A DNA stretch of 64,000 nucleotides from the NCBI GenBank assembly GCA_965196605.1, contig CBDAKK010000008.1, positions 868,001 through 932,000 on the forward strand, read 5' to 3'. The number at the start of each line of letters is the position of its first letter. Within the stretch, counting starts at the first letter, position 1. The notes under the pieces were generated by a model. It saw nothing but the letters and a program-made list of their open reading frames with translations, did not search any database and had not been told where the DNA came from. This stretch comes from CBDAKK01 sp965196605. Lineage in GTDB: Bacteria; Spirochaetota; Spirochaetia; WTKD01; G963693115. Positions 52,441-60,890 of this stretch are shown here, in pieces. Made by a program: the position numbers and the translations under genes.

Positions 52441-52624
52441 AAAAAGACAATAGCCCCATTAGCACTAAAACATAAAGCATTACACCAACATTGCGTGTGA
52501 GGAGTAGCATAAAATGGTAAAATATAATTATTCTATAAAATAACTACGGAAATGTAGCATCGATACTCTAGCTACAATTTCCAAGCTTTCAAAAAGCTAT
52601 GCTGGCGTCTATGCTCTGCAAGAC

Positions 52625-54076
52625 GTGAGTATTGAAATAAAGAAGGGTGAGATACTCGGGCTTATAGGCGAAAATGGGGCGGGGAAGTCCACACTGATAA
52701 AAGTACTCTCTGGAGTCATTGAGCCTGATGGCGGTAGCATACGGCTTGAGGATGAAACGCTTGCATCACTCTCACCGCACGATGCAATTACGCGTAGGAT
52801 CATCGTTGTCTATCAAGACATTTCGCTCTACCCTAACCTCAGCGTGGCAGAGAACATTGCTAGTGGTTCTCCCTTGTATATGGATCAGCCCTTGGTGAAT
52901 TGGCGAAGATTGCACAAACACGCGAAAGAGGCACTTGCTGCCTTGGGCATAGATGACATTGCTCCGAAAACCATGCTCGGAGACTTGGCTATTGCGAAGC
53001 AACAGCTCGTCGCCATTGCAAGGGCATTTTCATTACAGCCCAAAATACTGATACTAGATGAGCCTACAGCATGCCTTTCACAAGAAGAGACGACGCGGCT
53101 CTTGGAGGCGATGAAGCGCATGAAGGAACGTGGCGTGAGCATTGTTTTTGTGAGCCACAAATTACAAGAATTGTTTGCAGTATGCGACCGCTTTAGCGTG
53201 CTGCGCGATGGAAAGCATATTATTAGTTGCCCTACCTCCGATTTGAACACGCAGCGTTTAATTTCCTACATGGTTGGGAGAGACATTGAGTACAGCATTT
53301 ACCCTAAGAGAAAGCTGACTCACACCGAGCCGCTTTTAGAGCTGCGTTCTTGTAGCAAGAAGCATAATTTCAAAGACATAAGCTTTCAATTGTTCCGCGG
53401 TGAGGTGCTGGGTTTTTACGGGCTTGTTGGCTCTGGCAGAACTGAGTTGCTGCAAAGCTTGTGCGCCCTTGAAAAAATGGACTGCGGCGAAGTACGGCTC
53501 AAAGGGCAGGCCGTGCGCATAAAAAGCATGAGCGATGCCATGCGCAATGAGATTGCCATGATATCTGAAGACAGACTCTCTGAAGGCTTACTTGCCTCAA
53601 AGAACTTGTCTTTTAATGCTAACCTCGCCTCGATTGCTACAAAGCCGCTGCTCAAGCGCAGAAATGCCGAGGCGGAAAGGCAGAAGGCTGAGGAACTCTG
53701 CGAAACCCTACGCATTAAGCCAAAGGTTGTTAGCATGCATGCCAATGAATTTTCTGGAGGCAACCAGCAAAAAATTGTCATAGGCAAATGGCTTTCACGT
53801 AAGCCACAGGTGCTTTTGTTTGATGAACCAACGCACGGAATAGATGTAGCAACAAAGACGGAAATTCACGCCCTTATACGCGAACTTTCCGAGCATGGCG
53901 CAGGAGTAATTGTAGTGAGTTCTGAGCTTTCGGAAATTATTGCCATTGCAGACCGAGTACTGGTGATGAGCTACGGACGCGTTGCTGCAATGCTTGAAGG
54001 TGAAAAAATAACGCAAGAGAATATTATGGAATGCATAGTTTCTCACACACATGGAGATGTACATGATAGGAAGTAG
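52625..54076 (+). CDS. Sugar ABC importer ATPase (RbsA/MglA-type, two ATPase domains)
   Basis: Tandem ABC ATPase that energises uptake of a monosaccharide: first domain Walker A GENGAGKST, second domain GLVGSGRTELL (normal degenerate second P-loop), signature FSGGNQQK and Walker B VLLFDEPTHGIDV in the second half. GTG 52625 is the first ordinary start codon, but clear homology (ISKLSKSYAGVYALQDVSIEI, which includes the ATP-stacking aromatic) extends upstream to about 52577 with no ATG, GTG or TTG; ATT 52577 or ATC 52559 are possible starts, or the start codon has mutated. From 52577 the protein would be about 499 residues, the family norm. Two permease genes follow with overlaps. Confidence 0.88.
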   Translation: MSIEIKKGEILGLIGENGAGKSTLIKVLSGVIEPDGGSIRLEDETLASLSPHDAITRRIIVVYQDISLYPNLSVAENIASGSPLYMDQPLVNWRRLHKHAKEALAALGIDDIAPKTMLGDLAIAKQQLVAIARAFSLQPKILILDEPTACLSQEETTRLLEAMKRMKERGVSIVFVSHKLQELFAVCDRFSVLRDGKHIISCPTSDLNTQRLISYMVGRDIEYSIYPKRKLTHTEPLLELRSCSKKHNFKDISFQLFRGEVLGFYGLVGSGRTELLQSLCALEKMDCGEVRLKGQAVRIKSMSDAMRNEIAMISEDRLSEGLLASKNLSFNANLASIATKPLLKRRNAEAERQKAEELCETLRIKPKVVSMHANEFSGGNQQKIVIGKWLSRKPQVLLFDEPTHGIDVATKTEIHALIRELSEHGAGVIVVSSELSEIIAIADRVLVMSYGRVAAMLEGEKITQENIMECIVSHTHGDVHDRK

Positions 54077-55025
54077 AAACGCAATTATGATAGGAGTGCT
54101 CTTAGTGATGGTGGCGATAATTTCTTTCATCAATCCCGTATTCTACAGCTACGCAAATATTCTCGACCTTATGAAGGCGCATGTAGTATTGGCACTGTGC
54201 AGTTTAGGCATGTTGCTTGTCATGCTCTCGGGCAACATAGACATTTCAATTTCAGCGCTTATTCCCGTAATTTCAGTAGTCTTGGGAAACACCTTGGTGC
54301 ATGGCAGCAGCAGCAAGCTCATTGCCCTGCTTGTGGCTGTGGGTGTGGGCATGGCATTGAGTTTATGCAATGGCACCCTCATTGCTCTTACAAAGACACC
54401 GGGCATCATTGTTACCCTTGCAACCATGAATGCATTTTTTGGTATTATGCTGTGGCTCACAAATGGTACATGGATTGTGGGCTTGCCGCAGTCCTTTGTG
54501 GATTGGGGCGACACTGCCATTTTAGGGAGCGTGCCTATTCAAGTTGTGTACTTACTCGCTATTTCCGCTGCAATGTACGCGCTGCTCCAATACACGCGTT
54601 TTGGAAGAAACTTGTATGCCATTGGTGGCAATAAGAATACAGCAGTACGCATGGGCGTGCACGTTGGCAAAGTAGTCGTGGCAGCCTTTGTGGTACACGG
54701 CTTTCTTGCAGGCGTAGCGGCATATCTTCACACCTCCATTGTCAAGCAAGTAGACCCAAACGCCTTTATAGGTTTTGAAATGCAAGTAATTTCGGCGGTG
54801 GTGCTGGGAGGCGTGCACGTAAACGGGGGGCATGGAAATGTGCTCGGCGTGTTACTCGGCGTGCTTTTCATTGCCATACTCAACAATGGCATGACGCTTA
54901 TGTACATTCCCAACCTCTGGCAAAAAATAGTCATAGGGCTCTTCATGCTTGTGGCAGTAAGCGTCAATAACTGGTATCTCACGCGCATGAAGCAACGGCG
55001 CCCTAAAATTGAGGTGCGAGAGTAA
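54063..55025 (+). CDS. Sugar ABC importer permease 1 (RbsC/LsrC-like)
   Basis: Membrane subunit, 320 residues from ATG 54063, chosen because GGAG at 54053-54056 is six bases upstream; overlaps the ATPase gene by 14 bases. About eight to ten helices, with the family motifs LSGNIDISISALIPVISV and GFEMQVISAVVLGGVHVNGGHGNVLGVLLGV. Belongs to the branched-chain amino acid/ribose permease superfamily. Works with the following permease, most likely as a heterodimer. Confidence 0.88.
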   Translation: MIGSRNAIMIGVLLVMVAIISFINPVFYSYANILDLMKAHVVLALCSLGMLLVMLSGNIDISISALIPVISVVLGNTLVHGSSSKLIALLVAVGVGMALSLCNGTLIALTKTPGIIVTLATMNAFFGIMLWLTNGTWIVGLPQSFVDWGDTAILGSVPIQVVYLLAISAAMYALLQYTRFGRNLYAIGGNKNTAVRMGVHVGKVVVAAFVVHGFLAGVAAYLHTSIVKQVDPNAFIGFEMQVISAVVLGGVHVNGGHGNVLGVLLGVLFIAILNNGMTLMYIPNLWQKIVIGLFMLVAVSVNNWYLTRMKQRRPKIEVRE

Positions 55026-55026
55026 T

Positions 55027-56016
55027 ATGGGTATGCACAGTACTTACAAAACACTTATGCAGCGTACTTCGAGGACGCATTTTCTCCTCGCCATTCTTGT
55101 GTTGCTCATTGCCTTTTTCACCATAGCCTCTTCGGGGCGCTTTCTGCGCATTCCCAGCATTCAATCCATGCTCTACCAAATTCCAGAGTTTGACATATTC
55201 GCGCTGGGCATGCACATTGTCATTCTCACGGGTGGCATCAACCTTTCGTTAATAATGCTGGGCAATGTCTCTGTAGGCTTAAGCGCAGCACTCACGCATG
55301 CCATGTTTGGGGGAGAACCCGCCTCCAACTTTTTGTATGTATGTACATTTCTAATACTCAGCATGTGCTTTGCGCTTGTAGGCGGCATGCTCAATGGAAC
55401 GCTCATTGCGTATTTACAAGTAACTCCGCTCTTGGTCACCTTGGGCTCTTTAACACTTTTTGAAGGCTGCATGCTGGTACTCACAAAGGGCGGTTCCATT
55501 TCTCAGTTCCCCGCAGGTTATGACTACGTGGGCAGTGCTGCCCTATTCGGCATTTTGCCACTCTCTTTAGCAATAATGTTGCTTTTATATGGCGCATGGC
55601 ACAACATATTAAAGCGCCGAGTGCTGGGCGCACACATTATTGCCGTAGGGAGCAGCGAGAAAGTCTCATCCTTTTCGGGCATCAACACTAAAAAAATCAT
55701 CATGATCGTCTACATATCTTCTGCCCTTTTAGGATGCATGGGTGCTTTGATTATGGCGAGTCGCTACAATTCAATAAAGGAAACCTACGGAATATCGTAC
55801 TTGCTACAAAGCATTGCAGCGGTTATGCTGGGCGGCACTTCCATATACGGTGGCAGAGGTTCGCTCCTCGGGACATTGATAGCAATTACAATATTTCAAG
55901 TCATATCCAGTGGCTTTAGCATTATAGGGTTTAATAGATATTTGACGCTTGCCCTTGTTGGATTTATTTTACTCATTGCGTTACTGCAAGATAGAAAAAC
56001 AGCAAAAGCGTCGTAA
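55027..56016 (+). CDS. Sugar ABC importer permease 2 (RbsC/LsrD-like)
   Basis: 329 residues from ATG 55027, one base after the stop of permease 1. Same fold: LTGGINLSLIMLGNVSVGLSAALTHAMFGG and YLLQSIAAVMLGGTSIYGGRGSLLGTLIAI. ATPase plus two distinct permeases is the layout of lsrACD and rhamnose systems rather than of ribose operons with one permease. No substrate-binding protein gene follows; a minus-strand gene begins converging at 56026. Confidence 0.88.
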   Translation: MGMHSTYKTLMQRTSRTHFLLAILVLLIAFFTIASSGRFLRIPSIQSMLYQIPEFDIFALGMHIVILTGGINLSLIMLGNVSVGLSAALTHAMFGGEPASNFLYVCTFLILSMCFALVGGMLNGTLIAYLQVTPLLVTLGSLTLFEGCMLVLTKGGSISQFPAGYDYVGSAALFGILPLSLAIMLLLYGAWHNILKRRVLGAHIIAVGSSEKVSSFSGINTKKIIMIVYISSALLGCMGALIMASRYNSIKETYGISYLLQSIAAVMLGGTSIYGGRGSLLGTLIAITIFQVISSGFSIIGFNRYLTLALVGFILLIALLQDRKTAKAS

Positions 56017-56025
56017 GTCACTTTT

Positions 56026-57666
56026 TTAATTGCGTAGCGTAAAGGACTTTATGGCAATGGGGAGCTGCGGTTTCTGATTGAGGTAGTCTAAATACGCCAT
56101 GTGCTCTAAAACTGCATAGGCCAGAAAGCGATGGTCGATAAGACTTACCGAAATGGTGGAGAAATTTTTCCTCACAAGCAGTGGAACAATGCCATATTGA
56201 GAATGAAAAACCTCAAGCCAGAGCGCAAGCTTACCATTGAGCCTTTTGACCCCTTCTGTGGTTTTATTAACAAGCCCAATGACCACGTGCGCGGGTATTC
56301 CGTAATGGCGCAAGTACCCCGCCAGCATTGCAAGTTTTTTTGCTGATTCAGTAGCTGCTGCGGGTTTCTCCAGTCCGCGCGCAAAGTCCGCGAGCGCTGC
56401 ATCTGCCACGTCAAAAATAGCAGCCTTGCGTAGCGTTATTGCATCAGTTCCTAGGGCTTCGGCTTCACGCGCAAACTTCTCAATAAGAGCTGATAAGCTT
56501 AGTGCTGAGTCTTTTCTAGCGTCAATGGCAGCGCTGCGTATACGCTCATTGAGCTGCGCGTCAAAATAGGCTTCATTGTGTTGCAAGTAGCGCGGAATAA
56601 ACAAAGAAGCCTTGCCTTGTTTGACATCCTGCGCATTACGAAAAAACGTAGTGCGTTCTTCAAGCGCAGAGCGCGTGTTCCAATTAAAGGAGTGAAATGG
56701 ATAGCGCGTTATGAGAAAAGAGATTTTCTTTATATCAAAGTTTTTCATAAAGCCATGCATAAGCGCCATGCTCAGTTGCTTATTATCAACATTTCGTTTA
56801 ACACCGCTACGCTTGTCATACTCATGCACGCGCTGCCATGGTCGTGAAAGCGGCATAATAATGGTAGTGTCCTCACCAAAGGTAGTGCCGTACACAAATT
56901 CTGCAACAAACTCATAAGGTGCGGGGCTGAGCATGGGCGCAGCAGCCAGTGATATGTGATAAGTACTAACATGCATGTTTTTATACATGACGCGCAGTTC
57001 TGCGTTCATGCTTGCCTGAGGTAGCGTAGGAAACAATGACCTTGGAAGCGAAAATGCAATGCTTGTTTCTGAAAGCGAGTTCCATTCATGCGGGTAGACA
57101 GTATGCGTAGCATTGCTGGTTTCCACTACAAACGAATATTCTTCTATGAACAGCGGATTAGTATTTGCTCGTGAAGCATCAAGGGTAAACACAAGGTTGT
57201 CTTTTGAATATATAAGTTTCTCATTAGTCATTGTGAGACGAGGGATAGAAGGTATGACATGCGTTGTACCCGTAGCGTTGCCATGCGAAAGCGCTATGAG
57301 AAAGCGCTTACTCTGATAATTTTTATACTGTACGTATAATACGCCGTGGGCATTTTTTTTAAGACGCTCGCGGGCTTGCTCTGTAAAGCGGGCTCTAATG
57401 GTAAAAAGTCCCCAGTGCCGTATGTTCTCGTCAGCTATAGGCACGCCCCCCAGCATAAGCCTTGATGCCCTTCTGACGCTTTTAGAACCCATGAATCCCC
57501 ATGCAATTATGTCCTGTCCTCTCCCTATGACCTGAGGTGAAACATGCATTACGAGCGGTGGAATGAAAATAAAAAGTACGCGCAATATCACCATGAGTAT
57601 GAAAAACGATATTGCAAACCATATGCCTTTTGTAAAACTGCGATGAGAGATAGCTTTTTTTGCCAT
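56026..57666 (-). CDS. Membrane protein with degenerate transglutaminase-like domain
   Basis: 546 residues: one N-terminal membrane helix (GIWFAISFFILMVILRVLFIFI), a large extracytoplasmic region, then a transglutaminase-like fold near 440-510 (KLAMLAGYLRHYGIPAHVVIGLV ... LALWLEVFHSQYGIVPLL). In active relatives a Cys starts the helix before LRxxGIPA and a His precedes the Trp-x-Glu-Val; here Ala/Lys and Leu occupy these places, so no thiol catalysis is expected. It may be a binding or scaffold protein in the periplasm. The start codon is 31 bases from the divergent murB start. Confidence 0.72.
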   Translation of the reverse strand: MAKKAISHRSFTKGIWFAISFFILMVILRVLFIFIPPLVMHVSPQVIGRGQDIIAWGFMGSKSVRRASRLMLGGVPIADENIRHWGLFTIRARFTEQARERLKKNAHGVLYVQYKNYQSKRFLIALSHGNATGTTHVIPSIPRLTMTNEKLIYSKDNLVFTLDASRANTNPLFIEEYSFVVETSNATHTVYPHEWNSLSETSIAFSLPRSLFPTLPQASMNAELRVMYKNMHVSTYHISLAAAPMLSPAPYEFVAEFVYGTTFGEDTTIIMPLSRPWQRVHEYDKRSGVKRNVDNKQLSMALMHGFMKNFDIKKISFLITRYPFHSFNWNTRSALEERTTFFRNAQDVKQGKASLFIPRYLQHNEAYFDAQLNERIRSAAIDARKDSALSLSALIEKFAREAEALGTDAITLRKAAIFDVADAALADFARGLEKPAAATESAKKLAMLAGYLRHYGIPAHVVIGLVNKTTEGVKRLNGKLALWLEVFHSQYGIVPLLVRKNFSTISVSLIDHRFLAYAVLEHMAYLDYLNQKPQLPIAIKSFTLRN

Positions 57667-57697
57667 TGTATTGCATTGTACTATAATTTATAACACG
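57667..57697. promoter_or_regulatory. 31-bp divergent promoter region, likely leaderless both ways
   Basis: Only 31 bases separate the two start codons. Plus strand: TTGCCA 57660-57665, 16 bp, TATAAT 57682-57687, then ten bases to ATG 57698. Minus strand: TATAGT and TACAAT lie close to the other ATG. Neither gene has a Shine-Dalgarno sequence. Confidence 0.55.
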
Positions 57698-58633
57698 ATG
57701 AATGATGCAAGATTTCTTGAGGCATGTAAGGCGCATGCTGTTTCAATACAAACACAAGAGTCGCTTGCAAAGCATTGTTCATTTAAAACGGGTGGAAGGG
57801 CACAATATTTTCACGCGCCACCAAACACCGAGGAGCTTGCAAGGCTACTCAAGCTAGCCCATGAGTACGCGGTGCCCATAACCCTACTCGGTGAAGGGAC
57901 AAACGTGTTGCCCCCCGACCAGACCTTGAACCAGCTTGTTATTGTTGTTGCCAACATACGAGGCATGCGCATTAATGCGCAGAAGAACACGGCATGCATT
58001 ATGGCGGGTGAGCCCGTGCGCAATGCCGCAGCTTATTTGGCACGCTATGGAAAAGCCGCCTTAGAATTTTTGTACGGCATGCCGGGAACCATGGGGGGAG
58101 CATTGTGGATGAATGCGCGCTGTTATGGAAAGGAAATAAGCGATGTGTTACTACGCGCACGGGGCTACACCATGCAAGGCGATGCGTGGGAATACGCCTA
58201 TAACAAAGCAGACTTTGCCTACAAAACTTCTCCCTTTCAAAGCAGCCCATGCGTTATAACAGAATGCGAGATACGCTTGCACGATGAAGATGCGCGGGCA
58301 CTGTGGCGCACCATGCTGAGTAACGAAATGGACAGGCGCTACAAGGGACATTACAGTGCACCCTGCGCGGGCTCGGTTTTTAAAAACAATTACGCGCATG
58401 GAAAACCAGCAGGCCACATTCTCGATGAATTAGGCTACAAAGGCATGCGTATGGGCGGTGCCCGCGTAAGCCATAGGCATGCCAACATTATTGTAACAAG
58501 CCCAGATGCGAGTTCACATGATGTCTTTGAGCTCTCAGAAGATATGCGTAGCAAGGCATATGATACGCTTTCTATAGTGCTAGAGAGAGAAATTATTTTA
58601 TTAGGAGATGCGGCCTTATGGAAAAAAGCATAG
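57698..58633 (+). CDS. murB: UDP-N-acetylenolpyruvoylglucosamine reductase
   Basis: FAD-dependent second step of peptidoglycan precursor synthesis (UDP-MurNAc formation). Start ATG 57698 (MNDARF) lies ten bases after a TATAAT; 311 residues. HCSFKTGGRAQYF and LLGEGTNVLPPD form the FAD domain; GAALEFLYGMPGTMGGALWMNARCYG (with LEFLxGxPGTxGGA), PCAGSVFKNN (catalytic Ser) and ANIIV complete the MurB pattern. Type II-like, with a 16-base overlap into mgtE. Confidence 0.94.
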   Translation: MNDARFLEACKAHAVSIQTQESLAKHCSFKTGGRAQYFHAPPNTEELARLLKLAHEYAVPITLLGEGTNVLPPDQTLNQLVIVVANIRGMRINAQKNTACIMAGEPVRNAAAYLARYGKAALEFLYGMPGTMGGALWMNARCYGKEISDVLLRARGYTMQGDAWEYAYNKADFAYKTSPFQSSPCVITECEIRLHDEDARALWRTMLSNEMDRRYKGHYSAPCAGSVFKNNYAHGKPAGHILDELGYKGMRMGGARVSHRHANIIVTSPDASSHDVFELSEDMRSKAYDTLSIVLEREIILLGDAALWKKA

Positions 58634-60009
58634 ATGAACCTCAACTCCTACAAGACGAGAATACAAAGATTGACCGTGCGCTTTTACAAGCATGGAAAGA
58701 GGCAATAGCATCAGAAGACATTGCGCGCATACAAAAGACATGGAATGCCATAGAAAAAAATGTCACAGAAAAAACTGAAGGGGCGCTTTGGCCTTATTTT
58801 GTACAGCTTCCCTTTGCAATGCAAGTTGCAATGCTTTCTCACATTTCAAGCCCTGTACAAGTGCAAATGTTTTCAGAGTTCTTTAGCCAAGATGCTCATA
58901 TTATTAGAAGGTATTATACCAAAGAAGAAATAAATCGCCTATCGACTACTATTGACTCGGAGGTTCATGAGGGAATAACACACACCATGTCCACCTTCGA
59001 CCCGCATAATAGGGCGCAGTTTACCTTGGCATTTGAAGGCGAGGATGCCGCGGGCATTATGACTTCTGAAAGAACGCTCACCATTGCGCCAGAAACGACG
59101 GTCGCAGAAACACTGAAATACATAACAAACAACATAGATGGGGTGGAAACCATCTACTACATATATGTCGTGAATAAGCTTGGGAAGCTGGAAGGAGTAA
59201 TTTCGCTCCGTGACCTCATGCGGCAAGAGAAAAACACACGCGTGCAAGACTTTATGGTGAAAAAGGTATACAGCGTGCAGGAGCACACCGACCAAGAAGT
59301 AGTTGCCGCCATATTGCGAGAGAATAACCTCTTGGCAGTGCCCGTCGTGAATGATGACAATACCCTACAAGGCATTGTAATGTTTAGCGATGTAATACAC
59401 GTTATTCACGAAGAATACAACGAAGACGCCCTGCACATGAGCGCCATAGGCTCACAGCCGCAAAACTTTACCTATTTGGAGAGCTCCGTATTTCAGCAAT
59501 TTAAAACGCGCATACCATGGCTTATTTTTCTGCTGGTAGCGGGCACGCTTACTTCAAACATTATAAGCATGTTCAACTCGACCATTAGCATTGCCCAGTA
59601 TCTCATACTCTTCATTCCCGTAGTAACCTCTACTGGGGGCAACATTGCCACGCAAAGCTCAACGCTGATAATTTGCGGACTGGTACGGCATGAACTAGAC
59701 TGGGGTGATCTGTTCTTTGTCATTCTCAAAGAAATAGTAGTAGCGCTTCTCATAGGGCTCTGCCTAGGCCTTGTCATGCTCGCCCGCGGCATTTTATTTC
59801 CTCCGCAGGTAGCGCTCCTAGAAGCCGCGGCCATTAGTTTTTCACTCGTTTTTGTCGTGCTCTTCTCAGCCGTCATTGGCGCCGTGTTTCCGCTCATACT
59901 CTCTCGGCTACGCATTGACCCAACCGTGGTAGCCACACCCTTTATGGCGACCATCATAGACTTGCTCGGCTTAACCATTTACTTTAGCGTAGCCGAGCTA
60001 ATGCTCTAA
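58618..60009 (+). CDS. mgtE: Magnesium transporter MgtE
   Basis: Mg2+ channel of 463 residues: N domain with superhelical repeats (about 20-150), two CBS domains (LTIAPETTVAETLKYI... and MVKKVYSVQEHTDQEVVAAIL...), then five membrane helices from about residue 300 with STGGNIATQSSTLIICGL, the conserved pore motif (P-x-[IL]-x-x-x-x-GN-x-x-x-Q). Mg2+ gating acts through the N and CBS domains. It overlaps murB by 16 bases and converges with the nucleosidase gene, overlapping it by 4 bases. Confidence 0.94.
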   Translation: MEKSIDEPQLLQDENTKIDRALLQAWKEAIASEDIARIQKTWNAIEKNVTEKTEGALWPYFVQLPFAMQVAMLSHISSPVQVQMFSEFFSQDAHIIRRYYTKEEINRLSTTIDSEVHEGITHTMSTFDPHNRAQFTLAFEGEDAAGIMTSERTLTIAPETTVAETLKYITNNIDGVETIYYIYVVNKLGKLEGVISLRDLMRQEKNTRVQDFMVKKVYSVQEHTDQEVVAAILRENNLLAVPVVNDDNTLQGIVMFSDVIHVIHEEYNEDALHMSAIGSQPQNFTYLESSVFQQFKTRIPWLIFLLVAGTLTSNIISMFNSTISIAQYLILFIPVVTSTGGNIATQSSTLIICGLVRHELDWGDLFFVILKEIVVALLIGLCLGLVMLARGILFPPQVALLEAAAISFSLVFVVLFSAVIGAVFPLILSRLRIDPTVVATPFMATIIDLLGLTIYFSVAELML

Positions 60010-60878
60010 AGCCTTGCAAAGTCAGAATTCTCAAGTATTTGCAGCACTAAATCTGAAAGTATGTGAGACACCCTTGGCATGGCTTTAAAAAAGGAACACG
60101 GTCGCGGCTCTGCAACGGAGTCTAAGACCACCGCACAAGCCATAGACGGCACCTTAAAACACGCAGCTGCATGAAAGACTGCCGCGCTTTCCATATCCAG
60201 TAACACGGCGCTATGGTGCTCTGCCATTCGCGTTGCCGTTACGCGCACAGACTCTGGCATGAGCAATGGTTTTGCGTGTGGAACAAATACATCACCAGAA
60301 AGCAGCGCCACACGTTCATAAAAGGCACTCTCATGAACACGCGCACAGTTACGAGCAATGGGCAGCACAGCATTATATACGTGAGCATCTGAATGCTGCT
60401 CTGTGGATGCATGTACAAATTCACCATAGCGGCATTTTTTATACCTTGTTGTGGCACCCTCTCGTATTTTTACGCGCGGCATGTGTACGCAGTTTACGTC
60501 GTGCTGCAGGGTAGTAGCAACACAAGCCAAGGCATATGGTATGGGCTTTGTTTCATCACGCTGCGTACCTTGCGCAAGGTCCAGCGCACAACCAATGCAT
60601 ATGAGTACCTGAGGCGCATACAAGGCACACGCTGCGCTTACTGCGGACGCTGCGGCTACTTTACCAACACCCGTAATGAGTACAGCAATGCGTAGTTTTT
60701 GACCATGCGCGTGCATTTCAAACAAGGCAAAAGTCGGCCTTGTGTTGTTGTGCGCCCTAAGCTCATATGAAAAACAAGCAGAACGTGCAAGACCATTTAC
60801 AAGGTGTGTAGCATCGCGCTGCAACACGCGTAAGAGCATAGCGACTTCTTCATGCAGTGCCGCAACTACCAAGAGCAT
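60006..60878 (-). CDS. Phosphorylase superfamily nucleosidase (MTA/SAH or futalosine type)
   Basis: PNP/UDP family 1 fold, 290 residues. LLVVAALHEEVAMLL, GVGKVAAASAVSAACALYAPQVLICIGCALDL, GDVFVPHAKPLL and the ribose-binding LLDMESAAVFHAAA (Met-Glu) followed by PSMACAVVLDSVAEP (catalytic Asp in the S/D position). This fits MTA/SAH nucleosidase (Pfs) or futalosine hydrolase; length exceeds Pfs (~230) through inserts around residues 110-160, so the substrate remains open. The GT4 gene ends 12 bases upstream in the same direction. Confidence 0.8.
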   Translation of the reverse strand: MLLVVAALHEEVAMLLRVLQRDATHLVNGLARSACFSYELRAHNNTRPTFALFEMHAHGQKLRIAVLITGVGKVAAASAVSAACALYAPQVLICIGCALDLAQGTQRDETKPIPYALACVATTLQHDVNCVHMPRVKIREGATTRYKKCRYGEFVHASTEQHSDAHVYNAVLPIARNCARVHESAFYERVALLSGDVFVPHAKPLLMPESVRVTATRMAEHHSAVLLDMESAAVFHAAACFKVPSMACAVVLDSVAEPRPCSFFKAMPRVSHILSDLVLQILENSDFARL

Positions 60879-60890
60879 GGCTTTAAAAGT

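Noticed and set aside
52625..56016. Assignment as a true autoinducer-2 (Lsr) importer
   Set aside because: Order ATPase-permease-permease fits, but LsrB, LsrK-type kinase, LsrF and LsrR are not seen. Sugar type left open.
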